From the NCBI GenBank assembly GCA_019115685.1, contig DXDC01000208.1, forward strand, positions 1 through 13,592: a DNA stretch of 13,592 bases, read 5' to 3'. Numbering within the stretch: the stretch's first letter is position 1; each line of letters begins with the position of its first letter. The notes beneath the pieces are model-generated. The model did not search any database, was not told the DNA's origin, and worked only from the letters and a program-made list of their open reading frames with translations. The position numbers were made by a program, and so were the translations under genes. Positions 1 through 6,631 of this stretch are shown here, one piece after another. Origin of the DNA: Candidatus Agrococcus pullicola. GTDB taxonomy: Bacteria > Actinomycetota > Actinomycetes > Actinomycetales > Microbacteriaceae.

Positions 1-435
1 AACGGGTTTACTCTCAACGAGAAGAGTGTCTCCTCTCCGATCGTCAAGAGGTTTCCTCTTGGCGAAGACACCGACGTTGAGGATGTCGAGGAGTCAGCGC
101 GATTTGTTGCCGTTAACGCGCACGGGACCCCCTGCGGGTTTATTGACGTGGTTTTCGAGGTGTGGAATCGACGAGTCGTGATAGCGGATTTGGAACTCTC
201 CCCTCAGTATCGTCGGAGAGGGCTGGGACGGGAACTGGTTGGCCTCGCTGCTAACTACGGGCGTGAACTGAACGCACGAACCTTGTGGTTGGAAGTCACT
301 AACATCAACGCACCGGCCATCCGCGCGTATCTCCGCATGGGGTTTAAGTTTTGCGGTTTGGATACCTCTCTGTATCGCGGAACTGCATCAGAAGGCGAGG
401 TTGCAGTATTCATGAGCCGAAACCTACCAGGTTAG
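1..435 (+). CDS. GNAT N-acetyltransferase, streptothricin-acetyltransferase-like (5' partial)
   Basis: The frame is open from base 1, so the N-terminus lies outside the window; 144 codons are visible before the TAG stop. The visible part is a GNAT acetyl-CoA-dependent N-acetyltransferase. Motif A is seen as IADLELSPQYRRRGLGREL, with the R-R-G-L-G acetyl-CoA pyrophosphate loop, followed by the beta-5/alpha-4 part (LWLEVTNINAPAIRAYLRMGF). The tail GFKFCGLDTSLYRG...AVFMSR closely resembles the end of SatA/Sat4 streptothricin acetyltransferases, where GFK-G--DT-LY and a final aromatic-rich strand are conserved. Streptothricin acetylation of the beta-lysine amine is therefore a possible role, but the substrate is inferred from resemblance only. 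An internal ATG at codon 50 should not be taken as the start, because it would remove the first strands of the fold. The gene is convergent with the CPT-like gene. Confidence 0.85.
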   Translation, partial: NGFTLNEKSVSSPIVKRFPLGEDTDVEDVEESARFVAVNAHGTPCGFIDVVFEVWNRRVVIADLELSPQYRRRGLGRELVGLAANYGRELNARTLWLEVTNINAPAIRAYLRMGFKFCGLDTSLYRGTASEGEVAVFMSRNLPG

Positions 436-443
436 TGATTCTT

Positions 444-459
444 GCGGGCCGAAAGGCCA
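444..459 (+). terminator. weak GNRA-loop hairpin after the acetyltransferase
   Basis: GGCC-GAAA-GGCC forms a 4-bp stem with a GNRA tetraloop (447-458), nine bases after the acetyltransferase stop. There is no U-tract, so intrinsic termination is only a possibility. The rest of the 160-base convergent gap up to 595 shows nothing else I can name. Confidence 0.25.
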
Positions 460-595
460 TCACGCAGATCACGTTTCCTCTGAGGGTGCGGCGCTGCTGA
501 AATACGTCCTCGTGCTCTGACTTGACGCTCCGTTTGGTTTCTTTCCCACAGGAATCAGGGATGCATTGCTGTTCGAAACAAGATGGCAAGTCCGA

Positions 596-1246
596 TCACT
601 CTGTCTCGACGGGTGAGTAACGTTTCGAGGTCACGAAATCGGCCAGTAGCTGTGCGCAGGCTTCGGGATATCGTGCAGCGGTATCGATCTCAATGTCGTA
701 CACGACCCCGTCATGAACACGCGAGGCTTGTAAGCGTGCCATGCCCGGTACGCGGTCGCCGCGAGAACATTCACGGGCCGCGGCAACTTCTGGATCGCAG
801 CGCACTCCTACCCACAGCATCGGCACCCCATCAAATGCTGACTGTAGACGCCGTTGCCCCTCACCTCCGGAAAGCAGCACCTCGTCAAGAATGATGTTGG
901 CACCCGAGTGCGCCAGCGTATGCAGTGCTGAGTACCAAGCGCGTTCCAGCCGTTTGTACTGCTCCGTCACCACGACAGTGCCATCAGGGCCGTAGCTGAT
1001 TCCGGACTTCAGGCTGTCGCCCCGGCCGGGTAACGCTTCGATGAACGTATCCACCCCAAAGGTCAGCCAGGTTCCGGGAAGGGATTCCTGCAGTGCTCGT
1101 GCGATAGACGTCTTTCCCGAACTTGATCCGCCGTTGAGCACGATCACTTGCGCCTCCGGTTCCCGTGCGTTCACCCGTCGAGGCCTGCTACCTCCCTCGG
1201 CCGAGCGGTCTCGCCGCTCAGTGCGGCGAGCAGGGTTGGCGTTCAT
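596..1246 (-). CDS. chloramphenicol 3-O-phosphotransferase-like P-loop kinase
   Basis: The protein has 216 residues and matches the CPT family over nearly its whole length. Walker A is GGSSSGKTS (residues 39-47). FGVDTFIEALP follows, with D66 aligning to the catalytic Asp37 of Streptomyces venezuelae CPT. LWVGVRCD, RGDRVPGMA and HDGVVYDIEIDT correspond to the LWVGVRCD, RGDRVAGMA and HEGVEYDVEVDT of that enzyme. In S. venezuelae CPT transfers phosphate from ATP to the primary hydroxyl of chloramphenicol; here the substrate is unproven. The ATG overlaps the upstream DUF3224 stop by 4 bases (ATGA), suggesting translational coupling. However, the first 33 residues are Arg-rich and absent from S. 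venezuelae CPT, and a GTG at 1174 would give a 192-residue protein closer to the family length. A GGGAGG stretch lies about 16 bases before that GTG, farther than ideal, so the start is uncertain. Confidence 0.85.
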   Translation of the reverse strand: MNANPARRTERRDRSAEGGSRPRRVNAREPEAQVIVLNGGSSSGKTSIARALQESLPGTWLTFGVDTFIEALPGRGDSLKSGISYGPDGTVVVTEQYKRLERAWYSALHTLAHSGANIILDEVLLSGGEGQRRLQSAFDGVPMLWVGVRCDPEVAAARECSRGDRVPGMARLQASRVHDGVVYDIEIDTAARYPEACAQLLADFVTSKRYSPVETE

Positions 1247-1653
1247 TTGGGAAGGTGGTAATCGAACCAGAGCCGGTGGGTTCCGTCGGGGTCGACGGCG
1301 ATCCCCCCGTCGCCTGAGATTCCACTCAGTTCGCCGGTGCCGCTGGAGGGGATGATGGCGAAGGATTCTGCGCTCCGATCTTCACCTGCTGTCGTCGCTG
1401 AGTGCGTGAAGTTGAAAGTTCCCCAACGGTGGTGAAGCGATCCCTCGAAAGATTCCATTGCAGCGTATCCGCCGATATTGCTCGCTGGGTCGAGTGCGTA
1501 GGTGAACAGCGTCGTCGAACGTCCAGTGATGTCTCCGGCGAAGCGCTTCTCCATTGTCGCGACGGCTACCGGTGTGCCAGTTTCGGGTCCGGCGTTCAAG
1601 GGTGGCTCGATGGGAGTGAATGCTTCCACTGTGAAGGTTCCTGTTGCTCGCAT
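1243..1653 (-). CDS. DUF3224 family protein
   Basis: The 136-residue protein starts MRATGTFTVEAF-P and contains EKRFAGDITGRS, YALDPASNIGGYAAMESFEG, FNFTHSATTAGE and GELSGISGDGGIAV-PDGTHRLWFDYHLP. This is the complete pattern of DUF3224, a small beta-barrel family common in actinobacteria whose biochemical role is unknown; the ending in a full family-type last strand shows it is intact. It has no signal peptide and is probably cytoplasmic. The start is fixed by AAAGGAG five bases before the ATG. It is the first gene of a two-gene unit with the CPT-like kinase (4-base overlap), so the two are probably made together. Family members are often found near regulators and detoxification genes, but a shared function is inference. 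Confidence 0.88.
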   Translation of the reverse strand: MRATGTFTVEAFTPIEPPLNAGPETGTPVAVATMEKRFAGDITGRSTTLFTYALDPASNIGGYAAMESFEGSLHHRWGTFNFTHSATTAGEDRSAESFAIIPSSGTGELSGISGDGGIAVDPDGTHRLWFDYHLPK

Positions 1654-1665
1654 GATTCTCCTTTG
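1647..1665 (-). promoter_or_regulatory. ribosome binding site of the DUF3224/CPT-like unit
   Basis: On the minus strand AAAGGAG sits five bases before the ATG at 1653, a strong Shine-Dalgarno. I see no convincing -35/-10 pair in the remaining 155-base gap toward the ABC permease. Two short imperfect hairpins (arms at 1692-1696/1702-1706 and 1705-1709/1717-1721) lie in that gap and could act as terminator or operator. Confidence 0.6.
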
Positions 1666-1808
1666 ATGGGTTATGGGCGTTTAGAAGTGCTCCACTGACG
1701 GAGTGGCGAATTGAGCTCGCCGACTTGCACCTCGTTTGGCTTCGGAGGATACCGACATTTCAGAGGTTCGTGACGTTAAGAGCGTTGAGAGTTCGATCGG
1801 TGTTTTCG

Positions 1809-2606
1809 TCATTTCAGGTCGCGTTTCAACGTCACAAATATTGCGAGGAGCCCGGCGATTCCCGCGTAAGCAAGCAGTATCACGGCTCCCATGAGAGGAG
1901 ACGCCAGCGAGGCCGGGCTGAGTGAGGTCTGCTCGGCGAGAGTGTCGGTGAGGAAGGAGAAGCTCGTCAGCGAGGCTGTGGCTCCGCCTGGCATGAAGGG
2001 GTATAGCTTGTTCACGCCGGGGAGCATCATGAGTACGAACTCGATGAAGTAGAAGTATCCGAGCACGATGCCGATGGCGATGAGTTGGTTGCGGGCGAGC
2101 GCTCCGATACTTACCCCTAACACCATGTACACGGCCGCTGCGAGGGCGAGTTGGAGTAGCGGCAGGATGATCTCGCCAACAGGCACCGGAATCGTCACTC
2201 CTCGTGCTGCTGCTCCTGCGAAGAGTGCTGCACCGGATGCGATCGAGGAGGCGAGCCCGTATGTTAGGCCGAGCAGGGTGTAGACGACGAGTTTCGCACC
2301 AAGCACCTGCCCCCGCCTTGGCACTGCGAGGAACGTGGTGCCAATAGTTCGGTGCCGGTACTCGGAGGTGATGGCGATGGTGCCGATGAGCGCGGGGATG
2401 AACAACAGCACCGTGGGAAGCCCGAGAACGATCGCGACGCCATCTGGGGTATCGAGCCCGGGCATTGGCGGGGTCGCGTTCTCCGGCCCAATGAATGCGA
2501 GTGTGCCTGTCAGGAGTGCGCCGCAGGCTGCTGCGAGGAGGATCGTCCAAAGCGCGAGACGAAGAGTGAGCAGTTTGATGAGCTCGCCGCGGATCACACT
2601 CATCAT
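1809..2606 (-). CDS. ABC-2 type transporter permease
   Basis: The protein has 265 residues and about six hydrophobic segments: near residues 17-39 (LALWTILLAAACGALLTG), 57-78, 100-130, 145-170, 175-195 and 235-258. The N-terminal ELIKLLTLR amphipathic start and the cytoplasmic segment ITSEYRHRTIGTTFLAVPRRGQVLGAK are typical of BcrB/ABC-2 permeases that pair with a separate ATPase for export or sensing of peptides, lipids or drugs. The double ATG overlaps the ATPase stop (ATGATG around 2601-2606), so the 4-base overlap supports coupled translation. It ends in a cytoplasmic basic tail (TLKRDLK), as expected. It is the last gene of a three-gene operon. The substrate cannot be read from sequence; the family includes bacitracin and lantibiotic self-protection exporters. 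Confidence 0.92.
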   Translation of the reverse strand: MMSVIRGELIKLLTLRLALWTILLAAACGALLTGTLAFIGPENATPPMPGLDTPDGVAIVLGLPTVLLFIPALIGTIAITSEYRHRTIGTTFLAVPRRGQVLGAKLVVYTLLGLTYGLASSIASGAALFAGAAARGVTIPVPVGEIILPLLQLALAAAVYMVLGVSIGALARNQLIAIGIVLGYFYFIEFVLMMLPGVNKLYPFMPGGATASLTSFSFLTDTLAEQTSLSPASLASPLMGAVILLAYAGIAGLLAIFVTLKRDLK

Positions 2607-3319
2607 TGGTCTCCTCCCTGTGTCGCGCGAAGGAACACGTCCTCAAGGGATGCGCCTGACGAGCGAATATCGGTGAGAGAGGCGGCTCGCCTCACCCGCC
2701 CCTTATCGATGAGTACGACATCGTCCACGGTGTGCTCGACCTCACCGAGCACGTGGCTGGACAACAAGACGGTGCGCCCTGATCTCGCGAACTCTTGGAG
2801 GAACGTTCTCAGCCAAACGATACCCCCCGGGTCTAAGCCATTGGAGGGTTCATCGAGCACGAGGATCTCTGGGTCGCCCAGAAGCGCCGTCGCAAGCGAG
2901 AGCCGCTGGCGCATTCCGGTCGAGAACGTGCCGATGCGACGGTCAGCGAAAGCGGTCGCGCCCACCTGTTCGAGCACCGCTTCGATTCGTGTCCGAGAAA
3001 GCCCGGACAGCGCACTGTAAGTGAGCAAGTGCTGCCTGGCGGTCATCCTCGGATGCGCGCCCGCAATATCCACCACCGCCCCGACAATGCGTGCCGGGTG
3101 GGGGTGATCTCGATAGCGCTTTCCCTGCACAAGTGCCGTTCCTCTGGACGGTCGGGTCAGCCCTAGCAGTATGCGTAGCGTCGTCGTTTTCCCTGCACCG
3201 TTCGGGCCCAGGAAGCCCGTGACCCGGCCTGACGCCGCTATGAACGTGGCCTCCGATACTGCGTCAACAGCACCGAAGCTCTTACGAAGACCCTGGATCT
3301 CAATCGGCGCACGGCTCAT
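2603..3319 (-). CDS. ABC transporter ATP-binding protein (BcrA/DrrA-like)
   Basis: The 238-residue protein is a single nucleotide-binding domain. Walker A is GPNGAGKTT (38-46), the signature is FSTGMRQRL (132-140), Walker B is ILVLDEPSNGLDP (152-164) and the switch histidine is in LLSSHVL (H189). At the Q-loop position the sequence is GAVVDIAGAHPRMTARQHL, the E/D-type loop of the BcrA-like subfamily rather than a canonical Gln; this is normal for these exporters. It energises the permease encoded immediately downstream. The start ATG overlaps the stop of the small upstream gene by 4 bases, and its own stop overlaps the permease start by 4 bases, so all three are expected on one transcript. 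Expression is probably set by the divergent winged-helix regulator. Confidence 0.95.
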   Translation of the reverse strand: MSRAPIEIQGLRKSFGAVDAVSEATFIAASGRVTGFLGPNGAGKTTTLRILLGLTRPSRGTALVQGKRYRDHPHPARIVGAVVDIAGAHPRMTARQHLLTYSALSGLSRTRIEAVLEQVGATAFADRRIGTFSTGMRQRLSLATALLGDPEILVLDEPSNGLDPGGIVWLRTFLQEFARSGRTVLLSSHVLGEVEHTVDDVVLIDKGRVRRAASLTDIRSSGASLEDVFLRATQGGDQ

Positions 3320-3675
3320 CGTGCGACGCCTGCCTGAATGTTGTGCGCGATGCTCTCCGCGTCATCGGTGCTGAGGAGGATCTCGTCGAACCCGGTCTCG
3401 TCACGAACCGTGTGAAGGCGAAGGAGGGGCATGCCCCGTTTCATCGACACCAGTCGCCGGACACCCGAGGGGTGAGTGAAGGTGCCGAGCTTGCGATAGC
3501 CGGACACGACGAAACCAGAACGAATGCCGAGTACTTCTGAAGACCAGCCAGGCTCAACGCGAGCCGACCGAACCGCAGCTAACGGAACGTGCAGGAAGCT
3601 TCGCCCGACCATCAGGGACTCCCAGCCAGGGAAGCGCACGTCAACGCCAGCCATTCCATAGGTCGCCTGCGTCAT
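3316..3675 (-). CDS. small PH-like hypothetical protein, first gene of the ABC operon
   Basis: I place the start at the ATG at 3675, preceded by AGAGGAG with six bases spacing. The frame stays open further upstream, but that stretch runs through the divergent gene and is out-of-frame noise. The resulting 119-residue protein is soluble, with no signal or membrane segment. It reads as alternating strands: VDVRFPGWESLMVGR, LHVPLAAVRSARVEP, GFVVSGYRKLGTFTHPSGVRRLVSMKRGMPLLRLHT, then FDEILLSTDDAESIAHNIQAG, a final strand plus helix. That order (seven strands and a C-terminal helix) and the VPLAAVRSARV segment recall bacterial PH-like domains, which bind membranes or partners. This fold call is tentative. 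It overlaps the ATPase start by 4 bases, so it is likely an accessory of the exporter. Confidence 0.75.
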   Translation of the reverse strand: MTQATYGMAGVDVRFPGWESLMVGRSFLHVPLAAVRSARVEPGWSSEVLGIRSGFVVSGYRKLGTFTHPSGVRRLVSMKRGMPLLRLHTVRDETGFDEILLSTDDAESIAHNIQAGVAR

Positions 3676-3718
3676 CGCGCTCTCCTCTGCTTCAATGGGT
3701 GGTACATCAATGAGAACA

Positions 3719-3733
3719 TTGTCACAGTGATAA
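3719..3733. promoter_or_regulatory. palindromic operator candidate between the ABC operon and its regulator
   Basis: TTGTCAC-A-GTGATAA is a 15-base inverted repeat with 7-base arms and a single mismatched pair, centred at 3726. It lies 17 bases before the regulator ATG (3751) and 43 bases before the ABC-operon ATG (3675), in the only gap between the divergent units. That position suits binding by the winged-helix dimer to control both directions. TTGTCA at its left edge could be a -35 hexamer for the regulator, but I see no good -10 partner. Confidence 0.5.
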
Positions 3734-3750
3734 CGGTTAGGGGTAGAGCC

Positions 3751-4284
3751 ATGGTTGCAGAGCGTCCGGTCGCCGACCTCGTGCTCCACCCTGTTCGCAT
3801 GAAGATCATTCAACAAATCGGCCGCCGCAATATGACCACCGCTCAGCTCCGCAAAGCACTGCCGGAAGTGAAGCAGGCCACGCTGTACCGGCACGTCGCG
3901 GCCCTGCTTGATGCCGAAATCTTGGCGGTCGTCGACGAACGACAGGTGCGTGGTGCCATCGAGCGTACGCTCGCACTCGGGGAGCGCATGGCCCACGTCG
4001 GCCATGAGGAGATGCAGGCGATGGACACTCTGCAGTTGCGGTCGGCATTCGCAATGTTCGTCAGCGACCTTTCAAATGATTTCGAAGAGGTTCTCGAAGA
4101 CGGACGCACAGACTTGCGCGGATTCCTCGGGTTCGCAAGTGCACCGCTCTACCTCGACACGCAAGACCTTGAGAAACTTCAAACAGAGTTCATGGAAGTA
4201 CTCACGCCCTACCTCCAACGACGCGATGACGCACAACGTCGCATCAGCCTCGCCACCATCCTCATCCCCGACGCCGACGACTAA
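3751..4284 (+). CDS. winged helix-turn-helix (ArsR-like) transcriptional regulator
   Basis: I choose the ATG at 3751 (MVAERPVADLVLHPVRMKII), giving 177 residues; the frame remains open to 3589 but would then overlap the start of the divergent gene. AGGGG lies seven bases before the ATG as a modest ribosome site. Residues 5-75 form a wHTH: DLVLHPVRMKIIQQIG (helix 1), MTTAQLRKALPEVKQATLYRHVAALLDAEIL (helices 2-3, recognition helix around QATLYRHVAAL), then a VVDERQVRGAIERTLAL wing. The remaining 100 residues are helical (FAMFVSDLSNDFEEVLEDG...), including an effector or dimer domain of the type found in HTH_20 proteins. It is probably the repressor of the divergent PH-like/ABC operon and of itself through the palindrome at 3719-3733. 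Confidence 0.85.
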   Translation: MVAERPVADLVLHPVRMKIIQQIGRRNMTTAQLRKALPEVKQATLYRHVAALLDAEILAVVDERQVRGAIERTLALGERMAHVGHEEMQAMDTLQLRSAFAMFVSDLSNDFEEVLEDGRTDLRGFLGFASAPLYLDTQDLEKLQTEFMEVLTPYLQRRDDAQRRISLATILIPDADD

Positions 4285-4478
4285 ATTCTCAGCCCGGTTG
4301 CATTACGCCGACGTGAACACTCGCCGGACAAACGACCCACATGGCGCGTGCGCACCGTGAGAGTTATGCCACAGGTGCCGGATCCGGCAGCGTCCGTGAG
4401 CAAGCCCTCCGGTGCGCACCAGACGATGGGCGGCTGGAGTGCCTCCCATTCGTCTAACCGGTCGTCGGCTTCGCTCAT
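4281..4478 (-). CDS. possible small ORF coupled to the P-loop kinase gene
   Basis: A 65-codon frame starts with an ATG that overlaps the stop of the kinase-like gene by 4 bases (ATGA). Its stop overlaps the end of the convergent wHTH gene. The first half (MSEADDRLDEWEALQPPIVWCAPEGLLTDAAG) has a believable acidic protein composition, while the second half (TRHVGRLSGECSRRRNATGLRI) looks like random high-GC coding. I recognise no family. It could be a real small partner of the kinase, a truncated remnant or a chance frame. If it is not real, the 190-base gap at 4285-4474 holds no other gene that I can see. Confidence 0.25.
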   Translation of the reverse strand: MSEADDRLDEWEALQPPIVWCAPEGLLTDAAGSGTCGITLTVRTRHVGRLSGECSRRRNATGLRI

Positions 4479-5008
4479 TCGACAATAGTAGTGAGGATCT
4501 CGCGCCCAACCTCTATGGCTTGCTTTTCAGTTGTGTCGATACGCAACTCATCAGTGAAGCCAGCTCGGTCGAGAATACCTGCCAGCCCCGCGTGACGCTG
4601 TAGATGCCAGTGCAGGATCACTTTATCGTCCGCGTGCCGCCTGGTCAGACGCGAGATCGCCGCATCGGGTGTCGTTGTCAGCCGCACATGCAACAGCCTT
4701 CTCGAGGCCAACGCCCCAGAAGCGCGGCGCAACTCTTCCAGTGACTCGACAACTGTTGCGACCACAATCACGCGGGCACCCGCGCGCCGGAAGTTCGAGG
4801 CGATTGCCTGCATGTTCTCCAGCGCCAGTGCGGTCCCGAAAGGGTCACCAGGCGGCGCAGGCCACGATCGGCGCAACCAGTCCACATCGATGACTGCGCC
4901 AGGAATACCGCACCGCTCCAACTCGCCGCCGAGCCTCTCGGCAGTGGTTGTCTTCCCCGTGCCAACGCTGCCATTGATCAAGACAGTGTCGAACGTTACG
5001 TTAAGCAC
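4475..5008 (-). CDS. small P-loop kinase-like (AAA_33-type) protein
   Basis: The protein has 177 residues. The N-terminal strand plus Walker A is TVLINGSVGTGKTTTAERL (GSVGTGKTT at 13-21). VIDVDWLRRSWPAPPGDPF (about 39-57) looks like the acidic substrate or Mg site and lid of small-molecule kinases; VIVVATVVES is the next core strand, and HVRLTTTPDAAISRLTRRH is the helical lid with arginines. The order matches nucleoside/adenylylsulfate/antibiotic kinase-like P-loop proteins, but I cannot name the substrate. The start is GTG at 5008; no good Shine-Dalgarno precedes it, but TACCGT lies six bases before it, which suits a leaderless transcript. It is convergent with the wHTH regulator and may be followed by a 65-codon overlapping ORF. 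Confidence 0.75.
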   Translation of the reverse strand: MLNVTFDTVLINGSVGTGKTTTAERLGGELERCGIPGAVIDVDWLRRSWPAPPGDPFGTALALENMQAIASNFRRAGARVIVVATVVESLEELRRASGALASRRLLHVRLTTTPDAAISRLTRRHADDKVILHWHLQRHAGLAGILDRAGFTDELRIDTTEKQAIEVGREILTTIVE

Positions 5009-5020
5009 TTTCCAACGGTA
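5009..5020 (-). promoter_or_regulatory. candidate leaderless -10 element of the P-loop kinase gene
   Basis: On the minus strand TACCGT (5020-5015, matching TANNNT) is followed by exactly six bases and the GTG start codon. That spacing puts the transcription start at the first base of the codon, a common actinobacterial arrangement. No clear -35 is visible. Confidence 0.35.
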
Positions 5021-5369
5021 TCAGTCGTCAGTGCGCGAGCTGACTCCAGGCGGATCGGGGGACAGCATAGCGCAGCCGGCAGCAGCGGTGTCCAGCCGAC
5101 ATGGTGACCGCTCACTCAGACTGGCCTCCCACTACGTCGAGGAAGATACCCGTAGGGGAGCAAACATAGCTACGTCTTAACCTTTTGGTTTGCCGTGCAC
5201 CAGCCTAGCTTGAGCGCAGTCAACGGCGTGGGAGTTGAACTGAGCTCGACCCCCTCGCGCTACGAATCTCAACCTAGCGTTCTGCCGCATGAAATCAACG
5301 ATCTACAGCATCTGGCCTGTGGATAAATCCACCGCGATACCCCGACCTACAGGTTGCTTAGCACTTCCG
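5021..5369. other. gene-poor stretch between kinase and AraC remnant
   Basis: I see no convincing coding frame here; the frames that cross it are short, lack ribosome sites and resemble no family. It is locally more AT-rich than its neighbours around 5160-5200 (AACCTTTTGGTTTG) and 5280-5345. The only distinct signal is the DnaA-box palindrome at 5318-5332. It may be decayed sequence left by rearrangement next to the AraC pseudogene. Confidence 0.5.
5318..5332. promoter_or_regulatory. DnaA-box-like palindrome
   Basis: TGTGGATAA (5318-5326) is an exact complement of the DnaA box TTATCCACA. It sits inside a perfect inverted repeat GTGGAT-AA-ATCCAC (5319-5332). One isolated box is not an origin; I see no cluster of further boxes or AT-rich unwinding region. 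It may be a DnaA-titrating or regulatory site, or a recombination or operator palindrome that matches by chance. Confidence 0.35.
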
Positions 5370-5714
5370 TTAGCACTTTTCGCGTCGCGGGCGACGCCTT
5401 CGCCCGGCCCGAGATCTGAAGCGAATGATGGACCGCTGCGACGACAGACGCACGGTGACTCCGTAATGGCAGGCAAACGCAGTTACGGATGACTCTGGGC
5501 TGTTCCATCCGAGGCGTCTGGTGATGACCGCGATAGTGAGGTCGGTCTCGCGTAGTAGACGCGCCATTTCGATGATACGGAACTTCGTCAGGTAAGCCAA
5601 CGGCGTCATCTTGCAGGCGTCCCTGAAGACGCGGCTCGCCTGAGCGATCGACGGGTGATGTCGCCGCGGAGCAGCGTGAGGCGCCGCCATCTGCGCTACG
5701 GCCAGTCCGCACGA
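5370..5714 (-). pseudogene. decayed AraC-family transcriptional regulator
   Basis: On the minus strand the segment around 5654-5454 encodes ASRVFRDACKMTPLAYLTKF, then RIIEMARLLRETDLTIAVI and TRRLGWNSPESSVTAFACHYGVT. This is the second half of an AraC/XylS DNA-binding domain (usually RVF-DA-GKTPLAYLT-LR-EMARLLRETD-PIAVI-R-VGW). The first HTH is corrupted (AVAQMAAPHAAPRRHHPS), there is no N-terminal effector domain, and after GVT the expected TPS-YR ending is replaced by an unrelated basic tail. There is also no proper start: the frame begins inside the 3' end of the NmrA-like gene. It is therefore a frameshifted fragment. The nearly repeated TTAGCACTT at 5358-5366 and 5370-5378 lies at its end. 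Confidence 0.7.
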
Positions 5715-5730
5715 CGATCCGTGAATCGGT

Positions 5731-6591
5731 TCAAGAGAGGTATTCCGCTGCCCAACTGGAAAGAGTGGTGGGCGTCGTCGTCGCGTAGGTACGTGGATTC
5801 TCGGGAGTGAAGTCATCCCTGATCCCGGCGGCCATCATCACGATTGCCTCGATCTGGGCCTCGGGCAGGCCGAATTCGCCGAGCGCGGATCGGACGTTAT
5901 CGTCGCTGAGCTGAAGCGCTGACACGGGCGCGTCTAGCGTGGTCGAAAGGATCGCCGCGGCTTGTGTGAACGACAGGTCTTCGGGGCCGTGGACTGCCTG
6001 AACCTCGCGACCACTCCACGTTCGGGAGAGCAGGCGCCCTACTGCGACCGTAGCGATGTCGGCGGGAGCGACCCAAGCGATCGGGCGCTCGATGTCCATC
6101 GCTGTGCTCAGGACACCTCCGCGGATCGAGTCGATGTCCATGAGTAGGTTCGTGAAGAAATACCCGCATCGCAAATGCGCGACCGAAGCGCCGCTGGCTT
6201 CCAACTCCAACTCGGTTGCGGCGAGGCCGTCAATTTCTCCGACACCGTGCCGCTTCTCGGCTCCTACGCTGGACTGGAACACCACTCGCTCGATTCGATT
6301 GGTCTCGATTGCGGTGCGGATGTTGCGTGCGGCGAGGGAGTGCGCTGCGAGCGGGTCGCTGTCCGTCGCGGTCGGGCTGACCCAGTACACCGCTTCGAGC
6401 CCTCGGGTCGCCTCGACAACAGTAGGTTCGTTCCAGGCGTCCAACATAGCAATATCGACGTAGTCCGCGATGCTCTGATCCAGCTTGTTCGGGTTGCGAA
6501 CCAACGCCCGCGGGCGTTCTCCCGCCTGCACGAGCAGACGGAGGACATGCGCCCCAACGTGTCCGTTCGGCGTCATTACCCCTATCGTCAT
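5731..6591 (-). CDS. NmrA-like NAD(P)-binding oxidoreductase/sensor
   Basis: The protein has 286 residues and an atypical SDR (NmrA/QOR2-type) fold. The N-terminal strand and glycine-rich loop are MTIGVMTPNGHVGAHVLRLL (G-x2-G-x2-G variant at 4-13), with ALVRNPNKL as the second strand whose Arg selects NADP(H). GLEAVYWVSPTA is the strand-4 segment, VVFQSSVGAEKR replaces the catalytic Ser-Tyr-Lys region of classic SDRs, and LRCGYFFTNLL, IAWVAPADIATVAVGRLL and VHGPEDLSFTQAAAIL are the typical NmrA C-terminal features. Members are quinone reductases or redox sensors; the lack of a YxxxK motif argues against a classic dehydrogenase. The start is supported by AAGGAG seven to eight bases before the ATG. 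It is divergent from the WYL regulator with an inverted repeat between them, so regulation by that protein is likely. Confidence 0.88.
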   Translation of the reverse strand: MTIGVMTPNGHVGAHVLRLLVQAGERPRALVRNPNKLDQSIADYVDIAMLDAWNEPTVVEATRGLEAVYWVSPTATDSDPLAAHSLAARNIRTAIETNRIERVVFQSSVGAEKRHGVGEIDGLAATELELEASGASVAHLRCGYFFTNLLMDIDSIRGGVLSTAMDIERPIAWVAPADIATVAVGRLLSRTWSGREVQAVHGPEDLSFTQAAAILSTTLDAPVSALQLSDDNVRSALGEFGLPEAQIEAIVMMAAGIRDDFTPENPRTYATTTPTTLSSWAAEYLS

Positions 6592-6631
6592 GTCTCCACT
6601 CCTTACGTCGGTTCACTTCGACGCTAACAGG

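Noticed and set aside
1681..2646. Minus-strand frame of 321 codons overlapping the ABC permease
   Set aside because: It is rich in Arg, His and Ser with no hydrophobic pattern, and lies out of frame within a clear membrane permease.
4348..4420. GTGCGCAC and GGTGCGCACC palindromes, the latter also found at 11192-11201
   Set aside because: Short GC-rich self-complementary words recur by chance at this base composition, and the surroundings of the two places share nothing else.
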